From positions 930,001 to 994,000 of the forward strand of contig NW_026946359.1 of the NCBI RefSeq assembly GCF_035222275.1: 64,000 nt of DNA. The letters are read 5' to 3'. Below the pieces are notes generated by a model. The model had not been told where the DNA came from, made no database searches, and saw only the letters and a list, made by a program, of their open reading frames with translations. The position numbers and the translations under genes are program-made. This document shows positions 11,366 to 22,215 of this stretch, piece after piece. Source of the stretch: Podospora bellae-mahoneyi (Eukaryota; Ascomycota; Sordariomycetes; Sordariales; Podosporaceae). Each line of letters opens with the position of its first letter. Positions within the stretch are counted from its first letter, which is position 1.

Positions 11366-12234
11366 TTAGAGGGTAGCCTTGAAACCCTGATACGCAGAGT
11401 TGATGTCCAGCTCCAACTCCCTCGCCTGGTCTTCGCTCAGCTCTTCCGTAGCCTTCATCTGGTTGAGCGTAATCAGCCACTGGACAATCTTGCCCCTGTT
11501 TTCAAAGTCCCTATCCGTAACCTTGTTCGCAGACTGGATCACATCCGTCAGCAGAGGATGCAACTGGTCCTTTGCCAGCAAGCCCAGCTTCAACGCATCC
11601 AAAAACGTGATGAAGTCCTGCGTCGCCTCCAGAATGAGCTGTCCACTAGGGTTTTTACCACCCGAGTTTTCAGACTTGGAACCATTTCCTCCACCACCGC
11701 TGCCGCCTCCGTGGTGTCCAGCAGATACGTCCACTGTTGTGGAGGGCATCCCCACGCGAATGCGCTCTGTGGCGCGGGGCACTTCAAGGTCCCATTCTGC
11801 TTTGAATTCCTCCAGTCCGACAAAGGCGCGGGCGACTGCTTCATCGGCGACCAGGGACTTGTATTGTTTGAGAGAGCGCTCGCATATTTCGGTGTAGTCT
11901 GCTTCGGGGATGGCGTCCTTGAGGAAGGCCCTTTCGAGCTCGTCGAGGGTGACTATGATGCTGAAGATTTCGGCGAGGGAGTCTTGAAGGTCGCGCTCAG
12001 CGCGGGTGTCGGCTAGTTTCACTTCCTGGCATCGGAGGCAAAAGTCAGCAGTTGTCGTGTTGATGGTGATGGTGCTCAACAGCAACATGTTGGCAACAGG
12101 TGCGGGGCAGATTGGACATCAAGGTGATGGCAAGGCACGACAGGACGAACCTCATCGAGATTTATAGTCGCCGAGAGCGTAGAGTTTGGCACGTAGCTGT
12201 GCGGTGTCGGTGCATATGGTTGCCTGTTTAGCAT
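11366..12234 (-). CDS. VPS28: Vps28, ESCRT-I subunit
   Basis: Two exons, 12234-12151 and 12025-11366, with a 125-nt intron; 247 aa. Vps28 is the ESCRT-I subunit that bridges to ESCRT-II/III during sorting of ubiquitinated membrane proteins into multivesicular bodies. The start is the ATG giving MLNRQPYAPTPHSY. The intron falls within LDE|EVKLADTRAERDL, where splicing restores the conserved start of the N-terminal domain. The core helical domain is about residues 25-125 (FSIIVTLDELERAFLKDAI, then YTEICERSLKQYKSLV). A Gly/Ser-rich linker follows, then the four-helix C-terminal domain from about residue 150 (ATQDFITFLDALKLG to the end). The upstream frame contains no earlier ATG. It is divergent from NOC2 with a 335-bp spacer. 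Confidence 0.95.
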
Positions 12235-12569
12235 GGTGAAGGCCTCGCGCTGCAGTTGCGCAAGCGCATCGCGGCACACAAGTACAGCTTGGAGGGGGAT
12301 GGATGATGCAACCAGAGCTGACGACGTTGGGGGAAGCTGTTATCGTCCGATAAGAGGCAACAAAGGCGGCAGAATCCCAGTCACCGCTCCCGCGCTAGTG
12401 ACATTCCAAGCTTAGCGCCCCGCCTGATAAGAAATCCGATAAGCACCCCGGACAGGAACATCAAAAAAAGTTTGGAGACATGCGACTTCTGAGCCAGCAA
12501 ATTGTTGAAGGGGCTGTTCGGCAACGCCACATCAATTGCCGACTTTTTCCATCACCATAACTCGCCACG
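12235..12569. promoter_or_regulatory. Divergent promoter, VPS28 and NOC2
   Basis: This 335-bp spacer between divergent start codons should be a shared bidirectional promoter for two housekeeping genes. No canonical element stands out. Confidence 0.5.
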
Positions 12570-14930
12570 ATGGGTGCCTCTAAGAAGAACGCAAAGGCGA
12601 CGAAGAAGTTCGAACAAAAACATCTCAGCGGTGTTCTCGAAAGAAGAAAAGCGGTCGCCAAGATCAAACAGAAGCAGCAGATCAAGGAGAAGAAGCAGGC
12701 CAAGCGCGCAAAGGACGATGAGTTCTTCAAGGGAGCCGATGGCACCGTCAAGAGACCAGCGAACAAGAAGCCCGGTACGCAGGGAACCGAGATGAGCGTC
12801 GACGATTTCTTCAAGGGCGGTTTCGAGATCCTCGACAAGGGTGCGCCAACGGAGAATGGCAAGACTGCCGCTCTTGGAAAGCGGAAACGCGGGGAGGCCA
12901 ATGCCCGCGAGGAGACTTCTGATCAGAGCGACGGCAGCGATGTCGATGTTTCCGACAACGAGGAGGATGTGGTTACCGATAGCGAGGCTGGCTTCAGCGA
13001 TGAGGAGGATGAGGAGGATCTTGGCATGTCCAAGAACGCCATGGCCGCTCTCGCCGAGAAGGATCCCGAATTCTACAAGTTCTTGAAGGAGAACGACCCA
13101 GAGGCTCTCGACTTTGACGAAAACGCATCACTCGACGAGGTCGACGAGCTTAGCGGCAGCGACGAGGAAGACGAGCAACCGAAGAAGAAGCAAAAGAAGG
13201 GCAAGAAGGCACAAGAAGAAGAGGAGGTTGACGATTCCGCCCATGAGTTGACCAAGGCCATGGTTGCCAAGTGGGAGAAGGCGCTCAACGAGACCAAGTC
13301 GCTCAAGGCTGCTAAGCAGACTGTGATTGCCTTTCGCTGCGCTGCCCACCTGAACGAGGAGGATGAGGAGAACCCACAACGCTACAGCATCAAAAACCCC
13401 GAGGTCTTTCACAACATCTTGATGGTGGCCCTCAAGCTTATTCCTGAAGTCTTGAACCACCATCTCCCTGTCAAGGAGTCCGCCGCCGGCAGAGCCTACG
13501 TCCAGACCGAGACCAAGAAGTTCAAGACCCTGTCCAACCTCATCAAGAGCTTTGCTGCTTCCATCATCCGCCTCCTTGGCACACTCTCAGACGACGCTAC
13601 CGTCAAGCTCACACTCAACGCCCTTCAGCCACTCCTTCCTTATCTCTTGTCCTTCAGAAAGCTCCTCAAGGTGCTCATCAAGACTATTGTCGCTTTCTGG
13701 TCTCAACCCGCCAGCTCCGACAGCACCAGGATAACAGCCTTTCTAGTGATCCGCCGTCTCACGGTGGTTTCCGACAAGGGTGTCAGAGAAGCCGTTCTCA
13801 AGGCAGCTTACCGCGGGTTGTTCGACAACAGCAAGCACACCAACCACAACACAATCCAGGGTATCAACCTGATGAAGAACTCGGCCGCCGAGCTCTGGGG
13901 TCTGGATGAGACTCTTGGCTACACCACCGCCTTCACCTCGATCCGCCAGCTCGCCATCCACCTCCGCAACAGCATCATCAACAACAAGCAAGTCCACAAC
14001 GTCTACAACTGGCAATTCGTCCACGCTCTGGATTTCTGGTCTTGCGTTCTTTCCGAGCACTGCAGCCCCCTGAAGGAGGCCGAAGCCGGAAAGGGATCCC
14101 AGCTCAAGCTCCTCATCTACCCCCTGGTGCAGGTTACTCTGGGTGTGCTGCGCCTCATCCCAACAGCGATCTACTTTCCCCTGCGATTCCAGCTCATCCG
14201 CTCGCTTCTTCGCCTGTCGAGAGCGACGGACACTTATATCCCCCTCGCCTCTTGCCTCTTGGAGGTCCTCTCGTCGGCAGAGATGAAAAAGGCGCCCAAG
14301 CAGTCCACCCTCAAGCCTTTGGATTTTGCTGTCGCGTACAAGGCCCCCAAGTCGTACCTCCGCACGAGGGTCTATCAGGACGGCGTGGGGGAGCAAGTGG
14401 TGGAGCTGCTTTCGGAGTTTTTTGTCCTCTGGGCCAAGAGCATCGCGTTTCCGGAGTTTTCGCTGCCAGTGGTGATCTCGCTCAAGAGGTGGTTGAAGGA
14501 GGCGAGGAAGAGGTCGACGGGGAATAAGAATGGGAAGCTGGCGGGGAGCTTGGTGTTGCTTGTGCAGAAGCTGGAGGCCAACGCCAAGTTTATTGAGGAG
14601 AGGAGGGCCAAGGTGGAATTTGCGCCTAAGGATAGGGCGCAGGTGGAGGGGTTTTTGAAGGATTTGGAGGTGGAGAGGACGCCGCTGGGGGCTTTTGCTG
14701 TTGGTCAGAGGAAGCTGAGGGAGGAGAGGAGGAGGGTTGTGGAGGAGGCTAGGAAGGCGGAGGAGGGGAAGAGGAGGGAGGAGGAGAGGGAGGCGCTGGA
14801 GGGGGGGAGGGGGAGTGATGATGAGGGGGGTGAGGAGGAGGAGGATGAGATGGATGTTGATGAGGAGGAATTGGAGGCGGATGAGGAGGAGGAAGAGGGC
14901 GAGGACGAGGAGGAGATGGAGAGCGAGTAG
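12570..14930 (+). CDS. NOC2: Noc2, nucleolar pre-60S assembly factor
   Basis: A single exon of 786 aa. Noc2 works with Noc1 in the nucleolus and with Noc3 in the nucleoplasm to mature and export pre-60S ribosomal particles. The N-terminus (MGASKKNAKATKKFEQKHL) is basic and typical of the family, followed by lysine-rich and acidic segments with nuclear localisation character (about residues 20-230). The conserved helical Noc2 region spans about 235-690, including HNTIQGINLMKNSAAELWG, the motif starting YPLVQVTLGVLRLIPTAIYFPLRF, and FPEFSLPVVISLKRWLKEAR. The C-terminal 90 residues are a very acidic tail coded by a purine-rich stretch. Its length matches fungal Noc2 (about 700-800 aa). It converges on the DUF726 gene. 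Confidence 0.96.
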   Translation: MGASKKNAKATKKFEQKHLSGVLERRKAVAKIKQKQQIKEKKQAKRAKDDEFFKGADGTVKRPANKKPGTQGTEMSVDDFFKGGFEILDKGAPTENGKTAALGKRKRGEANAREETSDQSDGSDVDVSDNEEDVVTDSEAGFSDEEDEEDLGMSKNAMAALAEKDPEFYKFLKENDPEALDFDENASLDEVDELSGSDEEDEQPKKKQKKGKKAQEEEEVDDSAHELTKAMVAKWEKALNETKSLKAAKQTVIAFRCAAHLNEEDEENPQRYSIKNPEVFHNILMVALKLIPEVLNHHLPVKESAAGRAYVQTETKKFKTLSNLIKSFAASIIRLLGTLSDDATVKLTLNALQPLLPYLLSFRKLLKVLIKTIVAFWSQPASSDSTRITAFLVIRRLTVVSDKGVREAVLKAAYRGLFDNSKHTNHNTIQGINLMKNSAAELWGLDETLGYTTAFTSIRQLAIHLRNSIINNKQVHNVYNWQFVHALDFWSCVLSEHCSPLKEAEAGKGSQLKLLIYPLVQVTLGVLRLIPTAIYFPLRFQLIRSLLRLSRATDTYIPLASCLLEVLSSAEMKKAPKQSTLKPLDFAVAYKAPKSYLRTRVYQDGVGEQVVELLSEFFVLWAKSIAFPEFSLPVVISLKRWLKEARKRSTGNKNGKLAGSLVLLVQKLEANAKFIEERRAKVEFAPKDRAQVEGFLKDLEVERTPLGAFAVGQRKLREERRRVVEEARKAEEGKRREEEREALEGGRGSDDEGGEEEEDEMDVDEEELEADEEEEEGEDEEEMESE
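14700..14930 (+). repeat. Purine-rich (GA/GGA) tract in NOC2 3' end
   Basis: The plus strand is almost entirely G and A over about 230 bases, with GAG/GAGGA runs encoding the acidic Glu/Asp tail of Noc2. Confidence 0.85.
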
Positions 14931-15172
14931 ATGGTTTGGGGACTGGATTTATGGTATGAATCTGGTGGGGATACCTGATTTCTGTTGTTTCTAGTGTCAT
15001 TTGCCTCGGCGTACAAAACCTTGCTTTTCATAGGCAAAACACCCTGGTAATAATCAAAAGGCCGGGGGTACCCTTTATTGTTACTTATACTTTCACTAAT
15101 GCTGTCTTTTGTGCCATGTTCCTAACCCATACTTATTTAACCCATTTGTGCGAGACTACGCCTTTTGAGAAC

Positions 15173-17936
15173 TCAATCCATAGGCCTAGGATCAACATAC
15201 TCCAACTCATCATCATCATTATCCACCATCTTGATCCCCCCTCCATACTCCTCATCTGTGTCGACCTCCTCCTCGGTGTCATAATTCCTCCCCTGATAAT
15301 GCGAGGATTCATACACCGCCGGTGTTGACGCCGCAGCCAAGGGGATCACCCTAAGCGGGGAATCCGACCCTGCCAGTGTCGACGGCTGCGCAGGAACAGT
15401 CTGCGCCCTGGTGATCGTCGGGGGCCTGGCATCATCCAGATTCACCAGATTAGGGAACCTGGACGCGTCAGGAGGGGCGGGGATGTGAGGGGCGGGTTTT
15501 GATGGCGGGCCTGGGGGTGGGGAGGGGGAGAAGAGACCGAAGGGGTCCATTTCTGTTTGGAGGTGCGAGGTCATGCTGCGGGTCATGGTTGGTTTTTGGG
15601 GTTGGTTGTTTCTCAGGGGGTGGCGACCTGGTTGGAAGACAGTTGGGGATGGGGATGGGATTCCTTGGTTGCCGTCGAGGCAGGAGTTGACGTGGGTTGT
15701 GGCTTGGGATTCTGACAAGGTGGAGATGTTGCGGTTGCAGATGGGGCAGCTTCGGATGGTGATGCTGGTTTGCTGTTGCTTGGGTCTGGAAGGTGGTTGG
15801 GATTGAAGTTTGGCAAAGTTGGTGTTTTGGGTGGAGGGGGAAGGGGCGTAGGAATAGGGGGGTGGCAAGTCTTGTTTGGGTCGCCGGGGTTGTTGTGGAG
15901 GGCTGGAGATTTTGAGGTCTTCCAAATCGATCAGGGTGCCAGAGTTGTCTGGTCGGTTGTTGAGGTCGGCGATGGTGATGGTGTTGTTGGCTTCTTTGGC
16001 GATGGACTTGTCTACGCCCTGGCCTACGGGGAGATCGCAGCGTGCGAGTATCTTTTCGATCAGGCCTGCGTAGCGCATGTGCCCCTGAACCTCCTCGCTG
16101 AGGTTGAGGTTTTCAACACCTTCGATGTGTTCGATCTCTTGAAGACCCGCCACGCCCATTTGAACAGATGTGGTGCGGTATAGGAATGCGAGAATGTAGT
16201 CGTTTTCGGAGTAGGCGTTGTAGATCCTACCGGACACTACGGTGCGCATCATCTGCCAGTGTTCTCTATTCGAGGGAACAGGGGCACCAATGAAGACGAC
16301 AGAGTCGATAAGACCAAAGGCTCGACGCTTTGCAAGAGAGCGTAGGCACGAGTAAATAACTCGAGCGCCGAGCGAGTATCCGATCAGGGTGACTGGGCGT
16401 TCACCCTGGACTTTGTTGATCAGGGCGTCTGCCAGCACTTCACCAGCCTTTTCAGACCGGTTCTTGGCGAGAGAGAACGGGTTGTCCAATGTCGAAGCCA
16501 TAGAAAGGAGATAGGCCGGCCACAAAGCTCCCCAGAGAGTTGCCAAGACTGTACGCTTCAGGATTTCCATCTTGACAGTGTTCCAGGCATACGAGTTGAC
16601 GAGTTCCTCAAGAGACTTGCCAAGCCCCTCAAGAGCCTCCAGCTCGTACCGAAGCGCAAATACTTCGGCGTCATCGGAGAGATGCCGCCACGGTTTCGTG
16701 ATGTCGTCCTTGGTGGTTAGCCAGCCATTAATGCCTATAGTTACTCTCAAGCGCCTGGCGTCCTTGTTGTTTGCTGCATTTCGGGTTCCCCATTCATCTG
16801 CCAGTGGAATAAACTTGAAGTCCTCGACATCTCGGGCGTACTTGTTTACCATTTCACCCTAGCTTCGTCAGCCACGGGCATTCAGAAAGTGAAGTTACAA
16901 CACTTACCGTCATGCGGGCTCCGAAAGCACCAAATAGAGCGCCCACGAGGGCTCCATTCATCCAGAAGATGCCCAAGAAAGACGCAACACCACCCAGCCC
17001 AACAGTACCCATGAGACCTCCGATGGCTCCAGCTACGACTGGCGCAGCAAGTCCACCAGTGACTCCTATAAGCGCAGCTCCGGCAACAGACGCCAAGCCA
17101 ACTTTCAGAAACCTGCCAGCCTGGTTTTGCTGCTGCCTCTTCCTGGCTTCAGCGTCAGCGGACATGGTCCTCGTCCTCTGCTGTCTGGCAGCCTCCTCTG
17201 ACCCTTCCACCATGGCCTTTGCAATCTCAATCTCCTCGGCGTTCAAGGCATCCAGCGGAATTTCAAGAGCCGAGGCGAGATACACAGCCAAAGCTCTCGA
17301 CTCAGCTGTGTAATGACCCGTGGATAGCAACTCCAGCAGTATGCAACTCAGACTTTCCAATCTGTCCTCGTATGAGATGGTGATCAACCTTGTAGGAATA
17401 GGATGCCAATGCAGCTGAAGCCGTGCCACTCCCTCCCTCCGAACTGCCTCATCATCTCTCACTGATGAAGAAACCCCTCCACCGAAGTCAATCAAACTCC
17501 CTTCCGCTGCTGCCGGCGCAGATTTCCTCTGCTTCATCCTCTCGGTCCGCTTCCGCCTCTCATCCATGGTCTTGGCATCATCTTGGGCGGCGAGAAGCTC
17601 CTTAAGCTTGGTCAGTGTCTCTGTTCTCCATTTGTCAAAATGCTCAAGCGCGGCGGCGGTGATCCGGGCGAGTTCTTGGTTGGGTTGGGTGACAAAGTTG
17701 CGGTTATCCACTTGTATTAGTGTCGGCTCTTCGTCGATGATGCTGCTCCCTCGGGCGTTGGGGTCAATGCGCAGAGGAGACGGCCTGTCATGAACATGCA
17801 ATGCGGGAAGGTCCTTGAGCTCGAGCTGGGAGCGCATGTAGGCTGTGATCTCGATGAGGAGGCCATAAAAAGCTCTGCGTTTGGCGTGGTTGAGGATGTG
17901 CAGAACCTGGCGAGGCTCGCTGGCGAGGGGCGCCAT
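15173..17936 (-). CDS. DUF726/TMCO4-like alpha/beta-hydrolase with C-terminal zinc finger
   Basis: Two exons, 17936-16908 and 16858-15173, joined over a 49-nt intron (GTAAGT..TAG); 904 aa. The DUF726 family (human TMCO4) has an alpha/beta-hydrolase fold. The N-terminal part is helical; a Gly/Ala-rich hydrophobic stretch at about 290-345 (GLMGTVGLGGVASFLGIFW) probably spans or enters the membrane. After the intron comes the hydrolase: INGWL near residue 386, and the nucleophile elbow GYSLGAR at 503-509 with Ser505 as presumed nucleophile. Beyond about 620 it is disordered and Pro-rich, except for CPIC...H...C at residues 714-736 (spacing C-x2-C-x14-H-x3-C), which resembles a Rad18/UBZ4 finger. 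The C-terminus is acidic. The substrate is unknown; a lipid or ester hydrolase at an internal membrane is a reasonable guess. Confidence 0.88.
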
Positions 17937-19967
17937 GATGGTGGAGTTTTTTTTTCAGGTCGCCCTAGAACTTGTCTACCACTTTGCGAGTCGAAAACAA
18001 TAGAGTTAAAGAAGCCAGAGTTTAAATCTTGATCCAGTTTTCAGTATGGATCTTGTGATAAGATGAGGGGTCCATAGATTAGGGGGCTGTGTGGGTTGGG
18101 ACTTGGGACTCTGCCTGTGCCAACGCCAAGCAGCCTTGCGTGTTGTGTTGAACTCTCAATGGTCACTCTGTCGCGGCTTAAACTGGAGCAAAGAATACCT
18201 TGGCCGTCAGGGGCTCGGTGATAACGACAGAACGGTTTTCTCGGCATTGGGTGTTGTATTTTTACATACAAGGCGGCCATCTGAGAGGCTGATATGAAAG
18301 CCAAAAGTGTGGTAGAGGTGATGTAAGTGTCATCGTACTGCCAGCCAGCTTTCTTTGAGCTAGGGAGCGACCCCGCAATTAAGCTGACCCAACAACGACA
18401 TAGTGTTCCTTCCACGGGCTCCATCCCGATGAATAAAATGGCAAGAGGCCTCCAATGAAAATGATGGAAATATCATGACAGTGTCAGCTTCTAAGCAGCT
18501 TTTCATATTGGCTGTACATAGTTGTTGTCATTTTGAAGCTTTCTCTTGGTGGGCCTCTCACCTCGCCCTATGCTCCCATCGCAGCCAGCGAAGATCTTAT
18601 CAAAGTGTCCTGCGTATAGGCGCTAGTCACGAAAAAAATAAACTGCTAGTGCCGGGCGTCAAGTCAAAACGTGGAAGCAGCTGTGACTAATACTCCGTCC
18701 ATGATGACGCTGGTCGGGATTGGAGGAGTCGTGCCAAAGCTCGGTAAAATTCCCCCAAATCAGAAGGCCGTCCATCGTACTCCGTACCGCGAAACCCCCC
18801 GAGTGCCGGGAACTGGAATCCTGGATATTGATTGCTTGCATCGCACCCAACGGATCCATTGTTGCAAACTTTATTTCCGCCTCGCCGTTTCACCCTTTCT
18901 CGTATGCTCTATCAGTGGCTGGGAACTTTGACACCGTTGAAAAGCAGACACAAGGGACAAGCCAGCTGTCATCCCGGCCATCCGGGACCTCAGGGTGACT
19001 GACGTACGAGTTTGGTCTGTGTACCGCTGTGACCTTCTGTGCTCTGTGACTGTATCCCATAGCTGATGTGTCTGATGTGTCGTCCATCAGTGATTTGACG
19101 GATTTCATGATTTGATCAGTGGGGACCGACCTTGGACGTCACAACCGTCCGACGTTGCCTGCCCCCCTCCATCATCCATCCATCCTCCCAGGGCACCAGC
19201 CAATGGACCCCTGTGAAGCCCCTTCAATACCCTGCATCGAGGCAACGGCGCTAACTCTTCTGAGCATGGCCACCCAACGCACGGAAAGGCTCTCCCGCCA
19301 AGGTCCTTGGCACCTGAAAACCCGCACCCTCCCGTCTGCATTTCTTGGCTCGGGAGCGCCCTCTCTCTCTGTTCTCTTTGCACCGTGCAATCCCATCCAC
19401 CTCATCCCAGGCGATCCCATCCCAAGATCTCCTCCAGTCCCCCAATCTCACTCCCCAGTTGCGCCGCTACCTTACCCTCGGCGGATGCCTTATTCATCGC
19501 CTCGGGGGGTCTGAGACGCCCCCTTCGCCATGTTCGACAATGTCCATGTGTAAGTCAAATCGAATCAGAAGCCCCCAATTTCGTCTTCCGACCTGCTTGG
19601 CGATGGGTTCCAGCCTCAAAGGTTATCTCATCTTGGCTAGCCAAGCTTTTTGCGCCAAGCCCGGGGTAGATTGTCAAGACCCAGTCAAACTGACGTCTCA
19701 CAGCTGTCGATGAGATCCGCAATGTTGTGTACGTCTGCCTTTTTCATGCCTCTTCCCTGCCGCGTCCAAGGAGTCCCCTCGTCTGCTTGCTTGCTTGACG
19801 ACGTGACTTTCCACCATCCTCTACCAACCAGCCGCTATCGTCACCCTGCCGTCACCCTGCCGTGGTGCGGCTTGTGTCTCCTCAACCGTCCCCTTCACCT
19901 ATCAGATCTTGCATCACCACCAAGAGTTATTACCCCGAGGCTGTCCACTAATTCATGGTGGTGATAG
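17937..19967. other. 2-kb intergenic region, upstream of the RING gene
   Basis: This holds the DUF726 promoter and the upstream region of the RING ligase gene. The stretch from about 19140 to 19900 is C/T-rich, as is common in fungal 5' leaders, and probably contains the unplaced first exon of that gene. No other gene is supported. Confidence 0.5.
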
Positions 19968-21769
19968 CCTTTTGTTCAGCAACCCATCATGGGGCGGTGT
20001 CGGCACCGTGTCGTCCACCGTCATTCGGAACGTCACGGCCCTGTCTGTAAGTCTCACTAAATCAGCAATCTTGCTGCCTGCCTACCTAGAGTCTCGAGAC
20101 TAACGTTTGCTCAGGGCCATATGGCATACTCTTCACGATATACAGGCAACACCACGGTGCTCTCCAGCAGGTTCGCCGGCACCTCAAATGGCATCATCCA
20201 AGGTCTCCTTTATGTCCCGGATCTCCCCTACGGCCATGAATGCGTAGAAGAAACAGCACTGCACATTCCTCCATCAGTCGTGCGACAATCCAGCCTTCCT
20301 CCCACAAACTACTATCTTATTGCCATTGCGCCGTGGATCAATGCTCGATGCTCACGGGCCTATTTGGCCTCTGCCCGCACAGCACCGGTTCGAGGGTTTC
20401 TGTTCTATCTCCCTGGCAACTCAACCGAGGCCCCGCCCTCTGCTGAGTCTGAAATGTGGAACATTGCGGAGGAATTTGAATGGAGGACTCAGAGTGGCTA
20501 CCCTGTATATGCTGTCTCGAGTATGGCCGGCCAAGTCATGATGCAACACCTCAGTCTCTACTCTGGCAACCTGACTGAAGTGCCGTTTGGATATAACATT
20601 GCTACACGCTTCCAGGCCGAAGAAGAGGACTATGCTCGCATATGGACCGAGCTTGTTATCAGCACGCCTCCCAGTTCCTTCGCTACCTGGCTGTACTTCC
20701 TCATTGTCGTCGGCGTGCTTCTCGCCGTCATTGTTTCGGCGTCGCTCCTGATGCACCTTGTTCAGGCCCGTCGGCGTTACTCCCTGCGACAGAGAGTCAT
20801 TGCGGGCGAAGTCAACCTGGAAGTCACGGGCATCAAAAGACTCACAGTGCCGCTGGAGCACATTCAAAGCTTCCCCCTTTTCACCTACCACTATGAGCCA
20901 CCAGATGCCAGCCCGCCACCTACGTCTCCACGGTCGGCCAAGTCCCCACGATCGCGGAACAGGCGGGACAGTCATGGTCACTCAGAACGAAGGGGTTCCC
21001 GAACAACTCGTTCTGTAACCATTTCGGAAAAGAGTCCGAGTGGGCCGTTCGCAACGGTCACAACAAATTATCAACCCTACTGTGAGATTTGCCTGGAGCC
21101 ATACCAAAATCGAGTCACGATCATCAGAGAACTACCATGCGGCCACATATTTCACCCGGGGTGCATCGATGAGTTTCTTAACGAGAACAGCTCACTTTGC
21201 CCCTTGTGCAAAGCTAACATGCTACCTCCCGGCTTCTGCCCCAAGATCACCAACCACATGGTGAAACGAGAGCGGGCAATTCGAAAGATACGGGGGCAAG
21301 TTGACGATCACGATGCCGACAACTCCGACGGCGGCAGGTCAGGAGGCTGGACGGCAACCTTTCGAAACAAGATCTTTCATGGGGGAAGTCCTACATCGTC
21401 GACTTCGACAGAACTTCAGGTGCGGAGTAAACATGTTGAAGGCCAACCCACAATATCAATATCACAGCCCAACCGACCTCCACCACAACCGTCATCGCAA
21501 CCGTCAGATGAGACAGCTCAATCATCGGTGGGACCGTTACAGCAAACACCACCGCAGCCGATACCGCCGCCAGCATTACCCAAACCAACTGCGTTGGCGC
21601 GTGAGAGAATGAGAGAGCTAGCCGGCAGCGAGCTTGATGATGGCGAGGCTGGCTCGTCAAGGTGTAAGTCAAACTTTGCGGACACCAACCAGCAAGGCAG
21701 GCAGGATGTCAAACTGATGATTTTCCAGGGCGACGAATGCGCACCAAGATATTTCCGGGTTTTGACTAG
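19968..21769 (+). CDS. PA-TM-RING type E3 ubiquitin ligase (5' exon unresolved)
   Basis: Visible exons are about 19968-20046, 20115-21663 and 21729-21769. The first begins around LLFSNPSWGGVGTVSSTV and has no ATG in frame, so an upstream exon with a signal peptide must exist; I could not place it. The luminal part (PA-like region, with NVT, NTT and NLT sequons) is followed by one transmembrane helix (WLYFLIVVGVLLAVIVSASL), then a cytosolic tail with a RING-H2 finger: CEIC, C-x-H-x2-H-x2-C in ELPCGHIFHPGCIDEF, then CPLC. The second intron has a 65-nt length and splices to a short terminal exon ending RTKIFPGFD. Such ligases act in endosomal or vacuolar membranes and ubiquitinate membrane cargo, which would link it to ESCRT-I (VPS28, also here). 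Without the upstream exon the first available ATG is 20121. Confidence 0.8.
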
Positions 21770-22215
21770 GTAATTGCTCTCGTGTTTTCATGATTGTTTC
21801 GGGTGTCTTGATCTTGTTTGGAGGCGAACTTTTAGCGATGGATGATACCCCGTCATTTGTGTTTTCTTTTCTGTTTGAATCACATTGGTTGTTATTTAGT
21901 TATTCAGCATAGAAGATGATTGGCGTTTTTGGGAGGTAGCGTCGTGTTTTGTTAGATAGTATCAAAAAGGGGTCACGGGACTAGTTCACAAGCCAGAAAC
22001 GATTTAATTGCTACATTTTTGTGGAACCAACCATCTTGCACAACAGAACAAAATACCTGCCTGCCCCAACCCAATTAGATGCCCCCTGATGACAAGCCTA
22101 GTGATAGACTACGCTGTAAAAAAAAAAAAAATTCGAAAAATCCCAACGCTGACAGATATCCATTGCTTTGTATGTAGTCTTTCCCTTTCGCCCCAACGCC
22201 CAAAAACAAGGAAAA
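21770..22215. other. Intergenic, convergent 3' ends
   Basis: AT-rich spacer between the RING gene and NGG1/ADA3 stops, with a run of A at about 22119-22131. No gene is seen. Confidence 0.6.
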
